From: Actinocorallia populi
GTDB lineage: Bacteria > Actinomycetota > Actinomycetes > Streptosporangiales > Streptosporangiaceae
Assembly (NCBI RefSeq): GCF_002995495.1
Contig: NZ_PVZV01000001.1
Span: 620,001-684,000, forward strand
DNA length: 64,000 bases
Reading direction: 5' to 3'
The notes under the pieces are model-generated. The model was given only the letters and a program-made list of their open reading frames with translations, was not told the origin of the DNA and ran no database searches. Each line of letters opens with the position of its first letter. Within the stretch, counting starts at the first letter, position 1. Shown here one piece after another: positions 30,184 through 41,090 of the stretch. A program made the translations under genes and the position numbers.

Positions 30184-31176
30184 GTGGAGCCGTCATCAGG
30201 CCACGCGTTCAGCATGCAAGGGACAGCCGAGACGGCGTCTGTCGCGCCGCGCATGGAGACGGAGCAGGCCGTGGATTCACGTGAAACACTGGTTCCGCCT
30301 CCCGGCACCGGAGAGAGCACGGTCGCGCGGGCCGCGGCCGCCGCACGGCAGGTGATGGCCCAGCGGGGCGACAACGAGTGGCCCCGCCCGGCGAAGACCC
30401 GGGTGATCACCGTCGCCAACCAGAAGGGCGGGGTGGGCAAGACCACCACGTCGGTCAACCTGGCCGCGGCGCTGGCGATGCACGGGGCGCAGGTGCTCGT
30501 CGTCGACCTCGACCCGCAGGGCAACGCCTCCACCGCGCTCGGCATCGACCACCACGCGGACGTCCCGTCCATGTACCACGTGCTGATCGAGGAACGGCCG
30601 CTCGCCGAGATCGTCATGGCCTCGCCGGAGCTGCCCAACCTCTACTGCGCCCCCGCCACCCTCCACCTGGCCGGTGCGGAGATCGAACTGGTCTCCAAGG
30701 TGGCCCGCGAGTCCCGGCTGCGGCGCGCCCTGGACGACTACGACAAGAGCCGCTTCGACTACGTGCTGATCGACTGCCCGCCGTCGCTGGGCCTGCTCAC
30801 CCTGAACGCGCTGGTCGGCGGGGACGAGCTGCTGATCCCGATCCAGTGCGAGTACTACGCGCTGGAGGGGCTCAGCCAGCTGCTCGGCACCGTCGACCTG
30901 GTGACCTCGCATCTCAACCCCACGCTGAACGTCTCCACCATCCTGCTGACGATGTACGACGCCCGCACCCGACTCGCCGCGCAGGTGGCCGAGGAGGTGC
31001 GGTCGCACTTCGGGGAGACGGTGCTGAAGACGCTCATCCCCCGCAGTGTCCGGGTGTCGGAGGCGCCCAGCTACGGGCAGTCCGTCATGACCTACGATCC
31101 GGGCTCCACCGGAGCCCTCGCCTACAGCGAAGCCGCCTCGGAGATCGCCCACCGCTGGGCAGAGGTGGCTTCGTGA
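30184..31176 (+). CDS. parA: chromosome partitioning ATPase ParA
   Basis: A 330-residue protein from GTG at 30184, which has AAGGAG 6 bases upstream. A disordered tail of about 65 residues comes first, then the deviant Walker [33 protein letters not shown], and Walker [18 protein letters not shown]. It binds DNA and drives the origin-proximal ParB-parS complex. A parS-like site (30273-30288) lies inside its own coding sequence. parB follows 37 bases later. Confidence 0.95.
   Translation: MEPSSGHAFSMQGTAETASVAPRMETEQAVDSRETLVPPPGTGESTVARAAAAARQVMAQRGDNEWPRPAKTRVITVANQKGGVGKTTTSVNLAAALAMHGAQVLVVDLDPQGNASTALGIDHHADVPSMYHVLIEERPLAEIVMASPELPNLYCAPATLHLAGAEIELVSKVARESRLRRALDDYDKSRFDYVLIDCPPSLGLLTLNALVGGDELLIPIQCEYYALEGLSQLLGTVDLVTSHLNPTLNVSTILLTMYDARTRLAAQVAEEVRSHFGETVLKTLIPRSVRVSEAPSYGQSVMTYDPGSTGALAYSEAASEIAHRWAEVAS
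30273..30288. promoter_or_regulatory. parS: parS-like site inside parA
   Basis: GGATTCACGTGAAACA keeps the central TTCACGTGAAAC of the ParB site and differs from the usual TGTTTCACGTGAAACA at two left-arm positions. parS sites inside parA/parB are common in other bacteria. Confidence 0.7.
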
Positions 31177-31213
31177 GCTTCGCCGAGTACGTGCACGTCT
31201 ACGGGGGTCGAGA

Positions 31214-32173
31214 ATGAGCGCTTCACGTCAGCCACGAGGCCTGGGCCGGGGCCTCGGCGCGCTGATCCCGACGGCACCCGTCGCGGCGGCCGCGCCGGAG
31301 CACGCCGCGGACCAGACCGGCGGAGCCGGTCTCGACATGGTGGACGGGGCACGGTTCGCGGAGCTGTCCGTCAAGGAGATCTCCCCCAACCCGCGCCAGC
31401 CCCGCACCCACTTCGACGAGGAGGCGCTGGAGGAACTGGCCGCCTCGATCTCGATCGTGGGCCTGCTCCAACCGGTCGTGGTGCGCGAGCTGGCGCCCGG
31501 GACGGCCCTGGAGTCCGCCCGCTACGAGCTGATCATGGGGGAGCGGCGCTGGCGCGCGTCCCAGCGGGCCGGTCTGGACAAGATCCCCGCCATCATCAGG
31601 GACACCTCGGACGACGACCTGCTCCGTGACGCCCTCATGGAGAACCTCCACCGCCAGCAGCTGAACCCGCTGGAGGAGGCCGCCGCGTACCGCCAGCTCC
31701 TGGACGACTTCGGCGCCACCCACGAGCAGCTCGCCGCCCGCGTCGGCCGCTCCCGCCCCCACATCAGCAACACCCTCCGCCTGCTCAACCTCCCTCCCGC
31801 CGTCCAGCGCCGCGTCGCCGCGGCCGTCCTCAGCGCCGGCCACGCCCGCGCCCTCCTCGGCCTGGACTCCCCCGAGGCCATGGAGGCCCTCGCCTCCCGC
31901 ATCGTCGCCGAAGGCCTGTCCGTCCGCGCCGTGGAGGAACTCATCGCCCTCCGCGAGACCGAGGACCCCCCGAAGCCGACCCTCCGCCGCCCCGTCCGCA
32001 AACCCACCGCCCCCGGCCTCGAGGCCCTCGCCGACCGCCTCAGCGAACGCTACGAGACCAAGGTCCGCGTCGACCTCGGCGCCCGCAAGGGCAAGATCGT
32101 CGTAGAGTTCGCCACCCTGGAAGACCTCGAACGCATCATCGCCACCATGGCCCCCGGCGACGACCCCGCCTGA
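31214..32173 (+). CDS. parB: chromosome partitioning protein ParB
   Basis: A 319-residue protein. The N-terminal ParA-stimulating peptide is [17 protein letters not shown]. The CTP-binding region contains [19 protein letters not shown], the GERRWRAS motif and [14 protein letters not shown]. The HTH is [22 protein letters not shown]-terminal dimer domain (about 250-319) ends [11 protein letters not shown]. It binds parS and spreads as a clamp. A clear terminator and then the parS-rich region follow. Confidence 0.96.
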   Translation: MSASRQPRGLGRGLGALIPTAPVAAAAPEHAADQTGGAGLDMVDGARFAELSVKEISPNPRQPRTHFDEEALEELAASISIVGLLQPVVVRELAPGTALESARYELIMGERRWRASQRAGLDKIPAIIRDTSDDDLLRDALMENLHRQQLNPLEEAAAYRQLLDDFGATHEQLAARVGRSRPHISNTLRLLNLPPAVQRRVAAAVLSAGHARALLGLDSPEAMEALASRIVAEGLSVRAVEELIALRETEDPPKPTLRRPVRKPTAPGLEALADRLSERYETKVRVDLGARKGKIVVEFATLEDLERIIATMAPGDDPA

Positions 32174-32188
32174 CCCGCCCCTCCACCC

Positions 32189-32220
32189 AAAGGCCCTCCC
32201 CGGAGGGCCTTTGTCTTTTC
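32189..32220 (+). terminator. rho-independent terminator after parB
   Basis: AAAGGCCCTCC (32189-32199) pairs with GGAGGGCCTTT (32202-32212), followed by GTCTTTTC. Confidence 0.85.
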
Positions 32221-32256
32221 CCCGTTCCACGATCCGCGGCCACCCCGCCCGCCCCC

Positions 32257-32423
32257 GGTTTCACGTGAAACCGAGGCGGCCGAACAATCCGGTGCGCGGA
32301 GCCCGCGAGATCCACCACACGACCGCTCCCCTCGGCTTTCTGCGGCTCCGTCCAGGCCAAGCGATCCGATGTGTGGAGTCCGCTCAGGATCATTCCGTAA
32401 ATGATCTTTGGTTCCGCGCGAGG
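32257..32423. repeat. parS: parS and two degenerate copies in roughly 76-bp units
   Basis: GGTTTCACGTGAAACC (32257-32272) is a perfect 16-bp palindrome and the best parS in the window. GGCTTTCTGCGGCTCC (32334-32349) and a poor match starting near 32409 follow at 77- and 75-base steps. The first two are each followed by a similar flank (GGCCGAACAATCCGGTGCGC and GGCCAAGCGATCCGATGTGT), so the whole unit appears duplicated and is decaying. Confidence 0.75.
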
Positions 32424-32429
32424 TGCCCG

Positions 32430-32752
32430 ATCGTTGTCGGCTGTCGGGCAGGGTGGCCGATGACGATGATGGGTCGATGTCGGCTTGGTGGTCGGTGAAG
32501 TACCTGTAGCTCTTCGACTGCGCGGTGGCGGCGTGGTCGCGGGTGGGCGCCCGGATGCTGTCCCCGATGAGCATGGTGTCCTTGGCGAACCGCTTGCGGG
32601 GCCGGAGTGCGAGCATCGGTCCGAGGTGAGTCGGTGATGGGGTCGGCTGCGAACTTCGAGACGCCGGACAGCGGAGCGAGCCGGCGCATCGTCAAGTTCG
32701 TCCGCCGGTGAGCCGTCACCAGCAGCACTCGGTCCTCGAACGGCAGGCCCAT
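32430..32752 (-). pseudogene. decayed IS5-type transposase
   Basis: On the minus strand, one frame from 32752 reads RVLLVTAHRRTNLTMRRLAP, then LSGVSKFAAD. It shifts near 32617 to another frame reading LALRPRKRFAKDTMLIGDSI, then RAPTRDHAATAQSKSYRYFT. Together these match the N-terminal half of the common actinomycete IS5/DDE_Tnp_4 transposase. The usual VDGT around the first catalytic Asp has become GDSI. The C-terminal half is missing beyond about 32430. It is a relic with at least one frameshift and a truncation, lying inside the parS-rich zone. Confidence 0.75.
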
Positions 32753-32961
32753 GGCCGGCCCTTGCGGACTGCGTTCGTACTCTCACCACACCGCAGCAGG
32801 CTCAGCGGCTTGTCGATAGGCGGGGGCTCAGCCCGGTGAAAGGGCGATTCAGGACTGCCCTGACGCCGTGATCACACCAGTCACTCTGGATCATCTCGCT
32901 TGCAGACGTCACCGGTTTTGACCGATCCTTGCTGTATTCGACGGCCAAGAGGGAGACCGAC

Positions 32962-33339
32962 GTGGGGCTGATTCTGTTCCCGGGAGACGGAGACACCAGC
33001 AGTCCCGATATCGCCTGGTCTTACAGCGGCTTCGATGCGTTCCGGCAGGAGCTGGCACGAGCTGAGGGGTTCAGTCTCTCCGAGATGCGAGGCCTCGGCG
33101 GAGATCACCCCTGGAGTGATGTCTCCACCTTGCTCGAACCGCTCCTCGATCGCCCAGATGACGGCGGAGGCGAACTCTCGCCCAGCGAGTGCGCCGCGAT
33201 CCTGCCTCGTCTGGAGGCGATCGCCGATCAGTGGCGGACCGAGGTCGACGTCCCCCGAACGCACATCAATGCGGCCCAGCAACTGATGGTCGTTCTTCGG
33301 TTCTGTGTCTCGAAGGACGTCGAGCTTCTCTTCCTTTGA
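32962..33339 (+). CDS. small acidic protein of unknown function
   Basis: A 125-residue protein from GTG at 32962, with GGGAG six bases upstream. An in-frame ATG at 32929 lacks such a site. Features are ILFPGDGDTSSPDIAWSYSG, FDAFRQELARAEGFSLSEM, PWSDVSTLLEPLLDRPDDGG and ELSPSECAAILPRLEAIADQ. The codon pattern looks coding, but GC is a little lower than in neighbouring core genes. Similar proteins, from memory, occur as hypothetical singletons in actinomycetes. No motif for function is visible. It is the only apparently intact gene in the 2.6 kb between parB and the ddl-like gene, next to an IS relic, so it may be imported. Confidence 0.62.
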   Translation: MGLILFPGDGDTSSPDIAWSYSGFDAFRQELARAEGFSLSEMRGLGGDHPWSDVSTLLEPLLDRPDDGGGELSPSECAAILPRLEAIADQWRTEVDVPRTHINAAQQLMVVLRFCVSKDVELLFL

Positions 33340-34845
<1,506 letters not shown>

Positions 34846-35763
34846 TCAGAGGGAGGTGAGGATGCGGGAGATGGTCAGGTTGGAGGCGTGGAGGGCCAGG
34901 GGGAGGAGGCTGGTCTCGGTCATGCCGGGGGCGGCGTTGACCTCGAGGAGCTGGGGGGTGCCGTCGGCGTCGACGATGAGGTCGCTGCGGGAGAGGTGGC
35001 GCAGGCCCAGGGCGTGGTGGGCGGTCAGTGCCACCTCGCGGACGCGTTCGGTGGCTTCGGGGGAGAGGCGGGCGGGCGTGATGAACTCGGTCTGGCCGGC
35101 GGTGTAGCGGGCCGTGTAGTCGTAGCGCTCGCCCAGGGGGATGATCTCCACGGCGGGGAGGGCGGTGGGCTCGCCCTCGACCTCGATGACGCTGACGGCG
35201 ACCTCGGTGCCGGTGACGAAGCGTTCGATGAGGGCGACGTCGCCGTAGGAGAAGCAGCCGATCATCGCGGTGGGCAGCTCCCCCGCCTCCCGGACGACCG
35301 ACGCGCCCAGCGCCGACCCGCCGCGGGTGGGCTTCACGAAGAGGGGCAGGCCGAGTTTGTCCAGGATCGCCTTCATGACGGCGCTCGCGCCCAGGTCGTG
35401 GAAGACCGTCTTGGGCAGGGTCACCGACTCGGGGGTGGCCAGACCGGCCTGCCGGAAGACCGCCTTGGCCGTCGGCTTGTCCCACGCCAGCCGGCAGGCG
35501 TCGGGCCGCGCCCCCACGTAGGGGATGTCGAGCAGTTCCAGCACCTCCCGGATGGCGCCGTCCTCCCCCTCGGCCCCGTGCAGCACCGGGAACACCAGAT
35601 CCGGCGGGTCCTCCATCAGCAGGGGCAGCAGCCCGGCGTCCGCCTCACGGATCTCCACCTGCAGCCCCACCTGCTTCAGAGCGTCCGCCACCCGCCGTCC
35701 CGAGCTCAGCGAGATCTCCCGCTCGTACGACATGCCACCGGCCAACACGATCACCCGTTCCAT
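34846..35763 (-). CDS. ddl: D-alanine--D-alanine ligase family protein
   Basis: A protein of about 305 residues from the ATG at 35763 (MERVIVLAGGMSYEREISLS). The ATP-grasp fold shows PDLVFPVLHGAEGEDGAIRE, GARPDACRLAWDKPTAKAVF, LFVKPTRGGSALGASVV and the metal-binding end LEVNAAPGMTETSLLP. This is the size of a true Ddl, which joins two D-alanines for the peptidoglycan stem. It could instead be a Ddl-like ligase with another amino acid, since the substrate loop deviates from E. coli DdlB. The open frame continues upstream to 35847, but that part is Cys/Gly-rich and unlikely. It is convergent with the parAB side and stands alone. Confidence 0.82.
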   Translation of the reverse strand: MERVIVLAGGMSYEREISLSSGRRVADALKQVGLQVEIREADAGLLPLLMEDPPDLVFPVLHGAEGEDGAIREVLELLDIPYVGARPDACRLAWDKPTAKAVFRQAGLATPESVTLPKTVFHDLGASAVMKAILDKLGLPLFVKPTRGGSALGASVVREAGELPTAMIGCFSYGDVALIERFVTGTEVAVSVIEVEGEPTALPAVEIIPLGERYDYTARYTAGQTEFITPARLSPEATERVREVALTAHHALGLRHLSRSDLIVDADGTPQLLEVNAAPGMTETSLLPLALHASNLTISRILTSL

Positions 35764-36561
35764 GGAACAGGACCCTACGCCTCCCCGCCCCGAACCTGCT
35801 CCGCACATCCCCGCACACCCGCGCCGAGGACATGCCCCCTCGAACATCCCGAAGCACCGGAACCACGCCTTCCCGCCCGCCCCTGCTGAGGAGGCCGCTT
35901 CTGACAGCGTGATGTGCCGGGCCTGCGACTTGTCGCGCGCTCACGCTGGCGGCTGCCGCCTCGGGTGGTTCGTTGTGCTGACTCCGTGCCCGCCCGCCCG
36001 CACGTTCGTGCCGGGCGCGTCACTCTTGTTCGTCTGGCGCGTCGGCTCATGCTGAGGAGGCCGTTTCTGACGGCGTGATGTGCAGGATCTGTGACTTGTC
36101 GCGCGCTCACGTTGGCAGCTGCCGCCTCGGGCGGGCAGGTGTGCTGACTTCGTGTCGGGGCGTCACCTTGACCGGCTGGCGCGCCCGGCTCCACGCCTTT
36201 CCTCGTGTCTGTGCCAGGGCCGTCACTTGGACAGTCCGGTGCGTTCATCCGGTCCGTGCCTTCTCGCGTGTCTGCGCGGGGCCGTCCCCTTCAGGCGTTC
36301 CGGTGCGCTGGCTTCACCCGCCCGCTCGTCCGTCCGTCCGTGCCGGGCGCGTCATCCTTGACGGTCTGATGCGTCGGCTCCACGTCCTTCGCGTGTCTGC
36401 GCTGGGAGCGTCACCCCGGACGGTCTGATGCGCCGATTTCGTGTCGGGCCGCGTTTCGTGCCGAGGACGTCTTCTCCGGCAGTCGGGTGTGTCGGCTCTC
36501 GTGTTCGCCGTGCGTGCCGGGAGGGCCGTTGCCGGTGGTCGGGGGAGGCGTGGGAAAGAGA
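35764..36561. repeat. non-coding region with long direct repeat and 50-60-bp degenerate tandem repeats
   Basis: A copy of about 104 bp at 35885-35988 (starting GCTGAGGAGGCCGCTTCTGA) recurs at 36051-36154 with roughly 85% identity, a 166-bp step. From about 36008 to 36540, seven or eight degenerate units follow. Each contains variants of CGTGTCTGCGC, GGGCGCGTCAC, TTGACGGTCTG and GTGCGTCGGCTCCACG (unit starts near 36008, 36152, 36205, 36266, 36336, 36391, 36441 and 36501). No gene is recognisable on either strand. Confidence 0.8.
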
Positions 36562-36591
36562 AACCGCCGTCCGGCGGGGCGGACGGCGGTT
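36562..36591 (-). terminator. terminator after the aminotransferase gene
   Basis: AACCGCCGTCCG (36562-36573) pairs perfectly with CGGACGGCGGTT (36580-36591). On the minus strand a TTTCTCTTTCCC tract follows. It is 10 bases beyond the aminotransferase stop. Confidence 0.85.
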
Positions 36592-36601
36592 CGGGGGCGG
36601 G

Positions 36602-37837
36602 TCAGCGGAAGGTGTCGCGGAGGGACAGTTCCTGGTGGATGACGGAGGCGAGGCGGTGGACGCCCTCGCGGATGCGGGCGGGCTCGGGGTAGCAGTAGGA
36701 GATGCGCATGTGGCGGTGGCCCTGGCCGTCGGCGTAGAAGCCGGTGCCGGGGACGTAGGCGACGCGGTTGGCGATGGCCAGGGGGGACATGGCCTTGGAG
36801 TCGAGGCCCTCGGGGAGGGTGAGCCAGACGAAGAAGCCGCCGGCGGGGCGGGTCCACGTGGTGCCCTCGGGCATGGTCTCCTCGAGCGCGCCGAGCATGG
36901 CGTCGCGGCGTTCGCGGTACAGCTCGGAGAAGGCCTTCACCTGGTCGCGCCACGGGTGGGACTTGAGGAACTCGCGGACGGCCAGCTGGGTGAGGTTGCT
37001 GTGGGAGAGGATCGCGGACTCGGCGGCCAGCACCAGTTTGGCGCGGACGGCGTGCGGGGCCAGCGCCCAGCCGACGCGCAGGCCGCTGGCGAACGTCTTG
37101 GAGAACGAGCCGAGGTAGATGACGCGCTCGGACTCGTCGGCGCGCAGCGGGCGCGGCGGCGGGGCGTCGAAGCTCAGCAGGCCGTACGGGTTGTCCTCGA
37201 TGATGAGGAGGTCGAACTCCTCGGCCAGCGCCAGGACCTCGGCGCGGCGCGGCACCGACAGCGTCACGCCCGCCGGGTTCTGGAACGTGGGCACCGTGTA
37301 GAGGAACTTCACCCGGCGGTTCTCGGCGCGCAGCCGCGTGAGCGTCTCGCGCAGCGCCTCGGGGACGATGCCCTGGCCGTCCATCGGGACGTGCACGACC
37401 TCGGCCTGGTAGGCGGCGAAGGTGCCGAGCGCGCCCACGTAGGACGGGGACTCGGCGAGCACCACGTCGCCCGGGTCGACGAAGATCTTGGTGATGAGGT
37501 CGAGGGCCTGCTGGGAGCCGACGGTGACGGTGACGTCGTCGGGGCTGGCGACGATGCCCTCCAGGGCCATCACGTCGCAGATGCGCTCGCGCAGTTCCGG
37601 GTCGCCCTGGGCGGAGCCGTACTGGAGGGCCTCGCCGCCCCGGGTGGTGACGAGGTGCTGGAGCATCGCGCCCACCCCGTCCAGCGGCAGCGCGTCGATG
37701 AACGGCATGCCGCCCGCCAGGGAGACGATCTCCGGCCGGGATGCCACCGCGAAGAGAGCTCGGATCTCGGAGGCCACCATGCCACGGGCACGGGCGGCGT
37801 AACGGTCGAGATGCGAGTCGCTGCGGGTGGTCTCCAT
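36602..37837 (-). CDS. PLP-dependent aminotransferase (2-aminoadipate/aromatic type, fold I)
   Basis: A 411-residue enzyme from the ATG at 37837, which has AGGAGG 7 bases upstream. The open frame to 37948 is not used. Features are PEIVSLAGGMPFIDALPLDG, LQYGSAQGDPELRERI, VTVGSQQALDLITKIFVDPG, YTVPTFQNPAGVTLSV, EDNPYGLLSFD, the PLP-lysine segment YLGSFSKTFASGLRVGWALA, and PAGGFFVWLTLPEG. It has no winged-helix domain, so it is an enzyme and not a MocR regulator. It probably transfers amino groups of 2-aminoadipate or branched/aromatic amino acids. The substrate is inferred from family resemblance only. Confidence 0.88.
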   Translation of the reverse strand: METTRSDSHLDRYAARARGMVASEIRALFAVASRPEIVSLAGGMPFIDALPLDGVGAMLQHLVTTRGGEALQYGSAQGDPELRERICDVMALEGIVASPDDVTVTVGSQQALDLITKIFVDPGDVVLAESPSYVGALGTFAAYQAEVVHVPMDGQGIVPEALRETLTRLRAENRRVKFLYTVPTFQNPAGVTLSVPRRAEVLALAEEFDLLIIEDNPYGLLSFDAPPPRPLRADESERVIYLGSFSKTFASGLRVGWALAPHAVRAKLVLAAESAILSHSNLTQLAVREFLKSHPWRDQVKAFSELYRERRDAMLGALEETMPEGTTWTRPAGGFFVWLTLPEGLDSKAMSPLAIANRVAYVPGTGFYADGQGHRHMRISYCYPEPARIREGVHRLASVIHQELSLRDTFR

Positions 37838-38011
37838 TTTCTTTCCTCCTGCATGAGGCGCTGGGCCGGGTACCACCGTACGGTACGGGTCGCGGTTCCC
37901 GGCGCTCGGTATTGGATACGATGCCTGCGGGGTCATTTCGGTTGACACGAAGCTTCGGGTCCACCGGGAAGGCGGCCTGATGGACCGACCACGACGGAAG
38001 GTGTGCGCCCG

Positions 38012-38629
38012 GTGTCACGTCGCCTTGTGAACGTCACGCTCGACAACCTCGTCGACCTGCCGCGCCGCTGCCGTCACTGCGTGTTCTGGGAGCTGGACCC
38101 GGTGAGCCGGGAACGGGCCGTGGAGGCCGGAGCCCCCGAGTTGGAGAAGGAAGCCTGGGTCTCCGCGACGCTGCTCGAATGGGGCAGCTGCGGCAAAATC
38201 GTTTACGTCGATGATATTCCCGCCGGATTCGTGCTTTATGCCCCGCCCCTTTATGTGCCTCGTTCGGCGGCGTTCCCGACGAGCCCGGTCTCCGCGGACG
38301 CCGTCCTGCTGATGACCGCGCACATCCTCCCGGAGTTCGCCGGCGGCGGGCTGGGGCGCATGCTCGTGCAGGGCGTCGCCAAGGACCTGACCCGCCGCGG
38401 CGTCAAGGCGATCGAGGCGTTCGGCGACCTGAAGACCGAGGAGGGCGGCTGCATGGTCCCCGCCGACTACCTCCTGTCCGTCGGCTTCAAGACGATCCGC
38501 CCGCACCACCGCTACCCGCGGCTGCGGCTCGACCTGCGTTCGGCCCTGTCGTGGCGTGAGGACGTCGAGGTGGCACTGGAGCGCCTGCTGGGTTCCATGA
38601 CCCCCGAAGGCGCTCTGCGACCCGTCTGA
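38012..38629 (+). CDS. GNAT-fold acetyltransferase-like protein
   Basis: A protein of about 205 residues (GTG at 38012; a GTG at 38003 is the alternative). The N-terminus VTLDNLVDLPRRCRHCVFWE contains a CxxC pair, common to this actinobacterial group. The acetyl-CoA region is VLLMTAHILPEFAGGGLGRM, then LVQGVAKDLTRRG. The C-terminus ends RYPRLRLDLRSALSWREDVE. It is divergent from the aminotransferase across about 170 bp and occupies the usual actinobacterial position near parB/trxA. The substrate is unknown. Confidence 0.78.
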   Translation: MSRRLVNVTLDNLVDLPRRCRHCVFWELDPVSRERAVEAGAPELEKEAWVSATLLEWGSCGKIVYVDDIPAGFVLYAPPLYVPRSAAFPTSPVSADAVLLMTAHILPEFAGGGLGRMLVQGVAKDLTRRGVKAIEAFGDLKTEEGGCMVPADYLLSVGFKTIRPHHRYPRLRLDLRSALSWREDVEVALERLLGSMTPEGALRPV

Positions 38630-38732
38630 GGCCTTCTGGGCCCGCTCATCATTTTCTGCGGGCGCCATCCCTTTTCGCGGGGCCGGCCGGTAGGCTCCCG
38701 GCACGTCCCCCACCCCCCGAAGAGGTCCCCGC

Positions 38733-39782
38733 GTGAAAGCCCGCCTGACCGCCCTCACCTCCGTCGCGGTCCTGTCGACGAGTCTCCTGGCCCCCGCCGC
38801 GCAGGCCGATCCGGCGTCCGGAACGACGGCCGCGCGGGCCAAGGCGTCGCCGAACGTCACCTGGGCCTACGTGTCGAGCAAGAAGCAGAAGAAGTCCTTC
38901 TACAAGAAGAAGGGCACCGTCCCCGTCGGCCGGGTCGGCGGCGCCGTCCACCGCGCCTACTACCGGATCGACCTCGCCGACGTGGTCAGCGAGGACATCG
39001 TCAGCTCGGTCCGGCTGCGCGTTCCCGTCAAGTCCCCCAACGCCTGCCGCCGCGGGGTCCCGTCCGTCAAGGTCCAGCAGACCCGGGCGCTCGCCGCCAA
39101 GCCGACCTGGAAGAAGCAGCCGAAGGCCACCCGGACGCTGGGCACCGTCAAGCCGAAGTGCTCGGGCAAGGTGCTGGACCTCGATTTCACCCAGGCCGCC
39201 CGCAAGGTGCTGGAGCAGGGCGGTGACAGCCTCAGCTTCCGCCTGGTCGCCACCAGCGAGAAGAAGGCGAAGAAGGCGCTCAAGCTCTCCCACGCCGCCA
39301 AGCTCGCCATCCGCGCCTACAGCGACAACGACGGCGACGGCGACGGCGGTTTCGGGGACCCGGCGGTGAACAGGCCGCAGGCCGTGGCCAACGCGTCCCT
39401 CAACGGCGGCGGCTGCCAGGTCGGCGCGGGCGCTCCGACGATCCAGACCGGCACCGCCACGTTCACCGGCACGACCGCCGACGCGGACGGCGGGTTCGTC
39501 GGCCTGCGCGTCGAGTGGGAGACCGACGGCGCCAAGGGCGCACAGGTGTCCAAGATGCAGTTCTCGGGCGCGAACGAGCCCCGGAACTTCACCATCACCC
39601 TGCCCGCGGGCACCTTCAAGGAGGACGGCGACTACCGCTGGCGGCTCCAGGGCTTCGACGACTTCGGCGGCGGCGCCTGGACGGGCTGGTGCGGGTTCGA
39701 GGTCGACCTGCCCGCCCCGCCCCCCGCCCCGGTGGTCCCGCCGGTGGCCCCGCCCGCGGCCGACGCCGCGCAGGAGGACTGA
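38733..39782 (+). CDS. secreted protein with DNRLRE-like domain
   Basis: A 349-residue protein from GTG at 38733. The signal peptide MKARLTALTSVAVLSTSLLA ends at AQA (residues 23-25). The first half (about 40-200) resembles the DNRLRE/CBM96 beta-sandwich: VTWAYVSSKKQKKSFYKKKG, HRAYYRIDLADVV, SVRLRVPVKSPNAC and WKKQPKATRTLGTVK. The second half, after an Asp/Gly linker (DNDGDGDGGFGDP), is another beta-rich module (EWETDGAKGAQVSKMQFSGA, GDYRWRLQGFDDFGGGAWTG). It ends in a Pro-rich tail. It is probably an extracellular or wall-associated protein. The function is unknown. Confidence 0.8.
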   Translation: MKARLTALTSVAVLSTSLLAPAAQADPASGTTAARAKASPNVTWAYVSSKKQKKSFYKKKGTVPVGRVGGAVHRAYYRIDLADVVSEDIVSSVRLRVPVKSPNACRRGVPSVKVQQTRALAAKPTWKKQPKATRTLGTVKPKCSGKVLDLDFTQAARKVLEQGGDSLSFRLVATSEKKAKKALKLSHAAKLAIRAYSDNDGDGDGGFGDPAVNRPQAVANASLNGGGCQVGAGAPTIQTGTATFTGTTADADGGFVGLRVEWETDGAKGAQVSKMQFSGANEPRNFTITLPAGTFKEDGDYRWRLQGFDDFGGGAWTGWCGFEVDLPAPPPAPVVPPVAPPAADAAQED

Positions 39783-39797
39783 CCCGCCGAACGACGA

Positions 39798-39826
39798 GGC
39801 CCGCCCGGAGGAGCTCCGGGCGGGCC
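39798..39826. terminator. bidirectional terminator hairpin
   Basis: GGCCCGCCCGGAG (39798-39810) pairs perfectly with CTCCGGGCGGGCC (39814-39826), between the convergent secreted-protein gene and trxA. Confidence 0.85.
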
Positions 39827-39842
39827 TTCGACGTGGGGCGTC

Positions 39843-40157
39843 CTACAGGAACTCGGCCAGCTCCCGCAGCATGACGGCCTTGGGCTTGGCGCCCATGATC
39901 TGGTGCACGACCTTGCCGCCCTTGTAGACGTTCATGGTCGGGATCTGCATGATCCCGTACTCCCGCGGGACGTTGGGGTTCTCGTCGATGTTGAGCTTCA
40001 CGATCGTGATCTTGTCGCTGTGCTCGGCCGCGATCTCCTCGAGGATCGGGGTGACCATGCGGCAGGGCCCGCACCACTCGGCCCAGAAGTCCACGAGGAC
40101 CGGCTTGTCGCTGTCGAGGACCTCGCTCTGGAAGTCCTTGTCGGTCACTGCCTTCAT
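39843..40157 (-). CDS. trxA: thioredoxin
   Basis: A 104-residue thioredoxin with the active site WCGPC at residues 28-32 (FWAEWCGPCRM) and the cis-Pro loop MQIPTMNVYKGG. It reduces protein disulfides and is recharged by TrxB, encoded just upstream. AGGAGGG lies about 10 bases before the ATG, inside the end of trxB, so the two genes form an operon. Confidence 0.96.
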   Translation of the reverse strand: MKAVTDKDFQSEVLDSDKPVLVDFWAEWCGPCRMVTPILEEIAAEHSDKITIVKLNIDENPNVPREYGIMQIPTMNVYKGGKVVHQIMGAKPKAVMLRELAEFL

Positions 40158-40163
40158 GTGTTC

Positions 40164-41090
40164 TCAACCCTCCTGAAGGTAACGCTCGGCGTCGATCGCG
40201 GCGGAGCAGCCGCTGGCGGCGGCGGTGATCGCCTGACGGTAGACGTGGTCGACCACGTCGCCGCAGGCGAACACGCCGGGAAGCTTGGTCTTGGTGGTCG
40301 GGTGCTCCACCAGCAGGTACCCGTCGGCGTCGGCGTCGAGCTGCCCCTTGAACAGCTCGCTGCGCGGGTCGTGGCCGATGGCGATGAACAGGCCGGTGAC
40401 GTCGAGCTCGCCGATCTCGTCGGTCTTGATGTTGCGGACCTTCAGGCCGGTGACCTTGTTCTCGCCCAGGACGTCGACGACCTCGCTGTCCCACAGGAAG
40501 GTGATCTTCGGGTTGGCCAGCGCCCGCTCCTGCATGATCTTGCTGGCGCGCAGCGTGTCCCGGCGGTGGATCACCGTCACGTGGGCGAACTTGGTGAGGA
40601 AGATCGCCTCCTCCATGGCGGTGTCGCCGCCGCCGACCACCGCGATGTTCTGGTCGCGGAAGAAGAACCCGTCGCAGGTCGCGCACCAGGAGACGCCGCG
40701 GCCCGACAGCCGCTTCTCGTTCTCCAGGCCCAGCTCGCGGTAGCCGGAGCCGGTGGCGATGATGACGGCCTTGGCGTAGTGGAACTCGTCGCCCACCTTG
40801 ACGACCTTGGGGTTGCCGCTGAGGTCGACCTCGGTGACGTCGTCGGTGACGAGCTCGGCGCCGAACCGCTCGGCCTGCTTGCGCAGGTTGTCCATGAGGT
40901 CGGGGCCCATGATGCCGTCGGGGAAGCCGGGGAAGTTCTCCACCTCGGTGGTGTTCATGAGGGCGCCGCCAGCGGTGACGGAACCCTCGAACAGCAGCGG
41001 CTTGAGGTCCGCCCGCGCCGCGTAGATCGCCGCCGTGTACCCGGCCGGGCCGGATCCGATGATGATCACATTGCGGATGTCGGTGCTCAC
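40164..41090 (-). CDS. trxB: thioredoxin reductase (NADPH)
   Basis: A 308-residue flavoenzyme from GTG at 41088-41090 (AAGGAG five bases upstream), starting (M)[20 protein letters not shown]. The FAD site is GSGPAG. The redox-active pair is C136-A-T-C139 ([11 protein letters not shown]), the NADPH site is [12 protein letters not shown], and the C-terminal FAD motif is [16 protein letters not shown]. It works with the thioredoxin gene that follows by 6 bases. The sigM/trxAB neighbourhood is typical of actinobacteria. Confidence 0.96.
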   Translation of the reverse strand: MSTDIRNVIIIGSGPAGYTAAIYAARADLKPLLFEGSVTAGGALMNTTEVENFPGFPDGIMGPDLMDNLRKQAERFGAELVTDDVTEVDLSGNPKVVKVGDEFHYAKAVIIATGSGYRELGLENEKRLSGRGVSWCATCDGFFFRDQNIAVVGGGDTAMEEAIFLTKFAHVTVIHRRDTLRASKIMQERALANPKITFLWDSEVVDVLGENKVTGLKVRNIKTDEIGELDVTGLFIAIGHDPRSELFKGQLDADADGYLLVEHPTTKTKLPGVFACGDVVDHVYRQAITAAASGCSAAIDAERYLQEG

